Position numbers and translations under genes: made by a program | In this document: positions 58,288 through 64,000 of the stretch, one piece after another | Layout of the letters: each line of letters opens with the position of its first letter | How positions within the stretch are numbered: position 1 is the stretch's first letter | DNA from: Steinernema hermaphroditum | Lineage: Eukaryota > Nematoda > Chromadorea > Rhabditida > Steinernematidae | Length of the DNA stretch: 64,000 bases | Reading direction: 5' to 3' | Assembly (NCBI GenBank): GCA_030435675.1 | Contig: CM059623.1 | Coordinates: 1,204,012 to 1,268,011, forward strand | The notes under the pieces: model-generated | What the model was told of the DNA's origin: nothing | Seen by the model: only the letters and a program-made list of their open reading frames with translations | Databases searched by the model: none

Positions 58288-60849
58288 TTGTTGTTCGTTG
58301 TATCTTGCGCGACCAGTGTCCGCATATCAACTTGTTGTTGCCGTCGTCGTCGTTGTGAAGCCGTTCGTTGTTGTGTGACGCTTGTGTTTCGTCACGGTGC
58401 TTGGAGCAAGATTCGCACCATTTATTATCATCGTATCACTGAGGATTTTACCGCGTGGCAGCAGTCATTTACGTATCTTCATTGTTTGAAGACGTTTATC
58501 TCTGTTTTGGCGAGCATCCTATCACGTAGTGAACATCGGTTGCGTGGAACGTATAACGGGCAGGTCAGAACAGTGAGTCCCAAACCGTTTTCCACATTGG
58601 TGCATCGCGGATTCGTGCTCAACCGTTTATTCCAGTGTACGCTCGACGTATTGTCATTGATTGGCAAAAATGCGGTGGACTTAGAGGAGAGATTTGACGA
58701 GATAGATGGTAACGTAGAACGTACCGTTGATTCAAAGAGCTTTGTGTCCGAGAATCAAAACGTAACTAACTTAAATATGAACGTACAATCGGCACAATGG
58801 CCGAAACTGCCAGAACTCAAGATGCCGGTATTTGGAGGCGAGCCGTGGGAATGGCTCAACTTTTACACCGCTTTCAAGCAGAGGGTAGATGCTCGCCCTA
58901 TATCAAACCTGGACAAGTTCGAATATCTACGTCAAAGCCTTCGTGGTGAAGCGCTATCAAGTATTTCGTCCTATATTGTTGAAGAATCAAATTATGAGCC
59001 AGCTCTGAAGAGATTGAAGGATCAATACGGAAATCCGAAGCTCATCATCCGAGAGATGCAGAAGAAGCTCACGTACATCAGCTGCCGCAGTGAATCCTGG
59101 GCAGATCAACGCCAAGCTTTGAACGTAATCTGGGCGCTATATAACCAGCTGAAGAAAGCTGGTGCGACAGTTGACAATGAATGGCTCTGGAATGCCGTCT
59201 TCAACAAATTCCCAGAACAGACACGTAGAGAGCTCTGGAAAGAGCGTGATGATGATGATTCGACAAATGTCGAACAGTTATTGGAATCAATAGATCGACT
59301 GATAACGGAAAACGTAAATGCACAAGCGGTCATGGACCAAGGAAACCGACAACGTAACGAGATCAGTAGACGTCAAATTGATTTTGATGAGGAACGTAGA
59401 AGTAACTTCCGAAACCAGATGATGGATCCAGGAATAAGTCAAGATCATTTCGAAAATAGAATCCAACAGCCAATGTTTGGCTACCGGAGAGAACGTAACG
59501 CAAATCCAGAGCCGTTTTACGTCAATGGTTGTCGACTATGCAACAAAGGTGGTCATGCAGCCGCTATGTGCAGAACGTATTCGACTGTGAATGAACGCAA
59601 GCAAATTGCAAAGAAGAATCGCTTATGCTTCCAGTGTTTATCACCCGCTCACACGATTGCTGAGTGCAGAGCGGAGCCTTGTGCAAAATGCAAAGCGAAG
59701 CACCACGTCAGTCTCTGTTACACCGAGGCTATGAGTCCACAACGTAGTGAACAAGAACAGAGACATGACGTATCCAATCAGCTCTGTGCCATAGACAGCT
59801 CAGAGTTAAAATCGAACGACGTAACGTATATTTTGGCTGGAACGGCGACAGTACGCAGTCCATTGATGCGGAAATACGAGAAGCTTACGGTGATTTTGGA
59901 CTCCACTTCGAATAAGACGTACATCACGGAGAAAGCAGCTGAGAAGTTAGGCCTGAGGTGCCTTGGATCAACGAACGTAGCCATGATAGGATTTGGGCAG
60001 GACGTAGCCGTCAGTAAACGTAGCAACATCAGAGAAGTAGACGTATTGAAGCTGAACAGTCAGAAGATGACAATTCAAGCAATTGAAACGCCGATCATCG
60101 CAGGAAACGCCATTCAACGTCCAGAATTGTCAGAAGAAGACCGATCATTCATTCCGAAAATGAATCTCCAGCTCTCAGAAAGCAAGAAAGAGCTGCGCAA
60201 GGAACGTAAACCAGACATGCTGATTGGAGCAGATTACATTGGTCAAATTCTAGCAGGATCGCACCGCAAGTTGCCGTCAGGATTGCACGTATACCCAACT
60301 ATCTTGGGAGCGATGATTTCAGGCCGAAAAGAGGTGACGGACAAGCTGAACGAGTCATCAGTATGTTTGATGGCGGAAACAGAAGAACAAGACCCCGGCC
60401 TGTTGTCGGGAATGAACAAGGAGAACGAGAAGAAAGTCAAGACTGAAATAGAAGAAGATGAAGGCGATAAGCCGATGTTGGGCAGCGATGAAGGCGGAAG
60501 AAGAGACAACATTCTCAAGAGCCTAGAACCCAGTCAATCCCTGCGCCGTGGGCTAGATCTGCTAACAGAAGCTGTGAACCGTGTTGGTTCACTCGAGAAG
60601 AATTATCCCTGGACGCCGCAGTTCTTCAAGTCGTTGAAAATCGAATATTTTGGTCGGATCAAGCAGCTCAAGGAGAAAGTACTTGCTGTACTTCCACTCC
60701 GCTGCAATCAACAAGAGTCGGCGCGGGGAGGCTCGTCCCTGACGAGTTCTGTATCTGAACGTATATCCACCACTGAGAGCAGCTTGCAAGAAACTATCGA
60801 ACGTAGTGAAGAAACGAGAGCCTCTGAGTCACCAGCTCCGCCAAAATAA
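58288..60849 (+). CDS. Pao/BEL-type retrotransposon Gag-protease
   Basis: An 853-codon open frame; the first ATG in frame is only at 58777. From about 58790 it has the Pao Gag core (LPELKMPVFGGEPWEWLNFY, KFEYLRQSLRGEALSSI, LKRLKDQYGNPKLIIREM). Two to three zinc knuckles follow (CRLCNKGGHAAAMC, CFQCLSPAHTIAEC, CAKCKAKHHVSLC), then an aspartic protease-like Pao peptidase domain (VILDSTSNKTYITEKAAEKL, DMLIGADYIGQIL). The active-site motif reads DST rather than DSG. After it the frame jumps to an acidic linker and a segment like the far C-terminus of Pao polyproteins (YPWTPQFFKSLKIEYF). Reverse transcriptase, RNase H and integrase are missing, so this is an internally deleted, non-autonomous element. 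ACGTA is massively enriched throughout. Confidence 0.85.
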   Translation: MLFVVSCATSVRISTCCCRRRRCEAVRCCVTLVFRHGAWSKIRTIYYHRITEDFTAWQQSFTYLHCLKTFISVLASILSRSEHRLRGTYNGQVRTVSPKPFSTLVHRGFVLNRLFQCTLDVLSLIGKNAVDLEERFDEIDGNVERTVDSKSFVSENQNVTNLNMNVQSAQWPKLPELKMPVFGGEPWEWLNFYTAFKQRVDARPISNLDKFEYLRQSLRGEALSSISSYIVEESNYEPALKRLKDQYGNPKLIIREMQKKLTYISCRSESWADQRQALNVIWALYNQLKKAGATVDNEWLWNAVFNKFPEQTRRELWKERDDDDSTNVEQLLESIDRLITENVNAQAVMDQGNRQRNEISRRQIDFDEERRSNFRNQMMDPGISQDHFENRIQQPMFGYRRERNANPEPFYVNGCRLCNKGGHAAAMCRTYSTVNERKQIAKKNRLCFQCLSPAHTIAECRAEPCAKCKAKHHVSLCYTEAMSPQRSEQEQRHDVSNQLCAIDSSELKSNDVTYILAGTATVRSPLMRKYEKLTVILDSTSNKTYITEKAAEKLGLRCLGSTNVAMIGFGQDVAVSKRSNIREVDVLKLNSQKMTIQAIETPIIAGNAIQRPELSEEDRSFIPKMNLQLSESKKELRKERKPDMLIGADYIGQILAGSHRKLPSGLHVYPTILGAMISGRKEVTDKLNESSVCLMAETEEQDPGLLSGMNKENEKKVKTEIEEDEGDKPMLGSDEGGRRDNILKSLEPSQSLRRGLDLLTEAVNRVGSLEKNYPWTPQFFKSLKIEYFGRIKQLKEKVLAVLPLRCNQQESARGGSSLTSSVSERISTTESSLQETIERSEETRASESPAPPK
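58464..58596 (+). repeat. 133-bp perfect direct repeat, left copy
   Basis: Identical over all 133 bp to 61532-61664, with sharp borders (GTCATTTACG...CCGTTTTCCACA). It lies inside the open frame, not at the outer end, so it is either part of a long terminal repeat whose outer portions diverged or a separate duplication. Confidence 0.9.
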
Positions 60850-60855
60850 CGTAGC

Positions 60856-61233
60856 ATGGAAGCTCAAAACAACCGCAAGATAAAAGTCTTGAAGAGTCAC
60901 TTGAAAGAAGCGAAAAGGAAGAAGGAACGTATCTCGAGCAAGCGCAAGGAGGATTTCAAGAACTCCGAGGCCAACAAGGACAAGTTCAGCAATCCCTCGA
61001 ATTCCAGGCCCCGTTCATCAACGGCCTGCTGTGTGCAGAACGAAGAAAACGATGCGCAGAACGGAAACTATGTACTTGCTGTACATACCGCAGACATACT
61101 GGACGCGGTCGGCTGTCCCACGTTTGTAAAGCCTGTCAACGAAGATCGCACAAGACAGCAAGGTGCAGATGGGTTGCTGAGGAACGTAAGTAGAAAGGAA
61201 ACCAGACGTATGTTATCGGACGTATCAACGTGA
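60856..61233 (+). CDS. Basic downstream ORF of the retroelement
   Basis: ATG 60856, four bases after the stop region of the Gag-protease frame, opens 125 codons. The N-terminal half is strongly basic (KVLKSHLKEAKRKKERISSK); the rest is polar. It carries the same ACGTA motifs, so it is part of the element. No known domain. It may be a deleted polyprotein remnant or an accessory protein. Confidence 0.45.
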   Translation: MEAQNNRKIKVLKSHLKEAKRKKERISSKRKEDFKNSEANKDKFSNPSNSRPRSSTACCVQNEENDAQNGNYVLAVHTADILDAVGCPTFVKPVNEDRTRQQGADGLLRNVSRKETRRMLSDVST

Positions 61234-61531
61234 TCAACTTAATGAGTGTATCAACGTAACTAAGGACGTATTTCAATCAAACCTCACGTATCCTTCGCTG
61301 TGGGCCGGGAGTGTCGCGACAACCCTGCCGCGATGTTCCTTTTTATCATTTATCATTGTATTCTGACTAATATCTGCACATTTAGTGCCTTTTTCTGTTG
61401 TATTAACCGGCAAAGATGGATGTTCCATCACAGCCACGATGTCTACGATACGCCGAAGCTGAACGTCTGATGTCTACGAAGCGCGGCCTAGATTGCGTCA
61501 GCCTGGTCTTGCAACGATTTCAACCGTCAAC

Positions 61532-61664
61532 GTCATTTACGTATCTTCATTGTTTGAAGACGTTTATCTCTGTTTTGGCGAGCATCCTATCACGTAGTGA
61601 ACATCGGTTGCGTGGAACGTATAACGGGCAGGTCAGAACAGTGAGTCCCAAACCGTTTTCCACA
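61532..61664 (+). repeat. 133-bp perfect direct repeat, right copy
   Basis: Identical to 58464-58596. Flanks differ on both sides, and the zero divergence implies a recent duplication or gene conversion. Confidence 0.9.
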
Positions 61665-62575
61665 ACCATCTTAAGCTCAGGAAAGTTAACTTCTACAGAT
61701 ATGACTCTTCAGATTTTAACAAGTTTTTCGCTGGAATTCATTCGAATGGTAGATTCTGGGTTGCGTATTATAAAGACAGAGAAAACAAAGAGCCACTGTC
61801 AGCGGATCTCGTGAAGATATTGAGGTAAAGAACATTCCAGATACGCCACATGGTTCGAGTAGGCTCTGTAAGCTTTCATACGATTACGGAACAACGCGAA
61901 ATGGACGTAAATCAAAAATCGGCCATTTTTCATGGATCAACCCGATGTAAATGGAAGACAAGGAAATACATAAGCTTTTGTGGAGAATACAGGTAGATTG
62001 AGACAGAGGATACTGTGGCTTATATCCACTTCGGCTCGCTGCCCGATAGTAGTATTTTATTTCAAGGACATGGGACTGTTTTCCGTACACATGTTAGATG
62101 TGTACTTTTCCGATTTGATCGATTGATTGTTCTCGTATGATGAAATAAAGAGAATGACGTGCAAGGTAACGCTCCCCACGGCTCGACTGTATATCGACTG
62201 TATAACACTGCCAACACCCCGCTGTATAGTACGATAGCGACTCAGTCCCTAAAGTAGGCAATCGAAGTGATAAGACGAAGAATGGTGGTTTTATATTTCG
62301 AGTGAAGGTAGACTATAAACAGGTTCTCAGCCCCTCACCTTATCCTAAGAAAAGCGCAACAGAATAATGGAGGTTGTTTGATGAAACATTTCAATCTCAC
62401 CTTTTAGAGAGGAACACCTTATTGCTGGAGACATGCTAAATACCGCCTAACGTTAGCTATAACTGCGATTTACACGATTTAACTGCTATAACTGCGAGTG
62501 TTCATTGCAACTGCTAGTTAGTCATACCTATGATATAATATAATATGAACTAACACTGATTATTTCTCCGTTTGA

Positions 62576-62678
62576 TTAATGATACGGTCCCTCTTACATC
62601 CGAATTTCGGATGTAAGAGGGGCCGTATCATTAACGTAGAGCTCCTGGTGGATCTGCGTGGATCCACCAGAAGCTCTA
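62576..62678. repeat. Two adjacent hairpins inside the hAT element
   Basis: 62576-62634 is a 59-bp near-perfect palindrome starting TTAATGATACGGTCCCTCTT and ending in TTAA. Directly after it, TAGAGCTCCTGGTGGATC (62637-62654) pairs with 62661-62678. The internally deleted copy at 43480-43510 keeps only the first half of the first hairpin. Confidence 0.85.
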
Positions 62679-63440
62679 GGGATAGAGATGACGTTTGAAA
62701 GTTTTCAAAGGAGATGGGCGCTTCAGAAAAAGAAAGTGGAGATAGTGGGGAGGCATCGTCGGCTCGGATGGACTTCTGTAGCGAATCTTGAGCGGGCGAC
62801 CAAGAGATGCCCATTAGGTTCTATTCTCCACCCGAAAGGCGTAGGGGGAAACACCAGCTCCCGAGATGAAACATGTAAGTAACTTATTCTTAATCCCCAA
62901 TTTCTTAAAATCTGTGTTAGGATGCCCTTCTACTAGAAGTTGAATCTCTGGCCGTTTCTCTGTGTAAGAAGGCGGGTTCAGACCAGAATGAAACCGAGGT
63001 CGAAACTGATCAAATTGGAGTGGAAGACTCTCCTATCACTCTCCGACCCATTTTCGCATTTCTTATCTCAGGAGCCAGTGAAGTTGACATCAAGTCCGAG
63101 TCCGACGATTGCGGATGCGAAGCTAAAGGCGAAACAGGTAGTTGTGCTTTGGTAACCCTATGAAGTCTTTTAGGAACTGGATGAGTACTTCTCAACGCCA
63201 CCGAATCCGCAATCTGATCCATATGAATTTTGGGCATCCCCAGCAAGCGAAATAAAGTTCCCACTGCTCCGTTCCCTGGCATGTTGCCACTTCAGTGCTC
63301 CCGCAACGTCAGCAGAATCAGAAAGACTCTTCTCCGCTGCTGGCTTAACCATCTCGGATCTCCGCACTAATCTGCTCGACGAAACACTTGCCAAACTTTT
63401 GTTTCTTCATAGTAACATGCGACTTTTGGGTTTTGATTAA
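62676..63440 (+). pseudogene. hAT transposase, C-terminal part
   Basis: Exon-like pieces separated by short GT/AG introns. The last exon (about 63174-63440) begins ELDEYFSTPPNPQSDPYEFW and contains the classical hAT dimerisation region: FPLLRSLACCHFSAPATSAE, SERLFSAAG, LRTNLLDETLAKLLFLHSN. The catalytic core (DDE residues) is not seen and upstream pieces are short, so the gene is probably non-functional, although the dimerisation domain is intact. Confidence 0.8.
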
Positions 63441-64000
63441 TATGTATGTTGGCTTTGCGTGCATGACTTATTAAATGCATAACTGTTGATCTGTTGGAAT
63501 TTTTGATGTGTCGGAAAACACGTTGACCCTTACTTACGACTTACGACTTACGAATACTTACGACTTACGAAAACGAAAATTTTACTTACGCACATGTGAA
63601 TGGTATGAAAACGTCACACTTGAACATAACTCAAGAAGAGTGGACAGCCTTTCTGATGAAATGAAATTCGAAGACCCATTTTGCTTTGGAAAGCTTAGTC
63701 GTCCCATTTTTCTTTACGAAGGAAAGTTCCACTGATCTTGTCTCCACCGTCTTGTCTCCACTCCAGCGTCAGGACGCTCAATCGATCGAATAGCTCCTAT
63801 ACTCATGACAGCAAATCATCCTCTTAAACAGCGCCAAACGGAGCAGTTCGCTCCTTTAACGATTAGATAATGCGACGCCGAACTGTCGCCGAACTGCAGA
63901 ACAGGAGAGGTTTCAGGTCGGAAAATTCCAATTTGCTCGTTTTTGACGTCATTGCAAATTTTGGCTCTTTCTAGTTTCTGACTGTCCCATTCGAGAAGTT

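Larger units (their letters stand above)
61945..64000. mobile_element. hAT-family element with transposase remnants, runs off the window
   Basis: Near-identical to 42847-44110 at both ends, with an additional 1-kb middle (about 62595-63600) encoding hAT transposase pieces. The right end lies beyond the window. Confidence 0.8.

Overview
The window looks like nematode nuclear DNA. Introns are mostly 40-60 bp and end in TTTCAG-like acceptors. Such acceptors also often sit a few bases before start codons, as expected for trans-splicing. Several genes have clear nematode relatives, and the intergenic DNA is crowded with small DNA transposons. I cannot name the species from the sequence.

Region by region. 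0-17 kb: five dispersed genes for secreted Gly/Trp-rich peptides (252-554, 3453-3732, 4906-5156, 9883-10144, 15698-16942). They share an architecture of signal peptide, one short intron and a Lys-Arg/Arg-Arg cleavage site before a GW repeat core, and resemble the epidermal NLP/CNC-type antimicrobial peptides of Caenorhabditis. The fifth is interrupted by an in-frame hAT-like MITE. The meiotic MutS gene MSH4 (him-14) lies between the fourth and fifth. 17-23 kb: tandem class I phosphatidylinositol transfer protein genes, a tRNA-Asn/tRNA-Gln cluster, a LITAF-domain gene, the diphthamide co-chaperone DPH4 and an unrecognised basic protein. 23.7-28.6 kb: the nucleoporin Nup155 (npp-8). 29-41.9 kb: mitochondrial acyl carrier protein, a likely mitochondrial membrane protein, a PDZ protein, a single-pass membrane protein, a BTB protein ending in a CaaX box, and an RPB9 reading frame that stops after its first zinc ribbon.

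42-64 kb is dominated by mobile DNA: three copies of one hAT family (one with transposase remnants), a Merlin-like element with a nested insertion, a mariner relic, MITEs, and a Pao/BEL-type retroelement coding for Gag and protease. Inside this region, between 49.2 and 55.9 kb, lie four co-directional multi-exon genes that I do not recognise. One has a MITE placed exactly on a splice acceptor, so that the 8-bp target duplication recreates the acceptor.

Most striking signals: (1) the pentamer ACGTA occurs 37 times in about 2.8 kb of the Pao-type element, almost only on the sense strand and in all three codon positions; (2) the MITE that duplicates a 3' splice site; (3) the MITE that fits in frame inside a signal-peptide exon. 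The housekeeping genes do not form one pathway. The peptide family is the only set that clearly shares a function.
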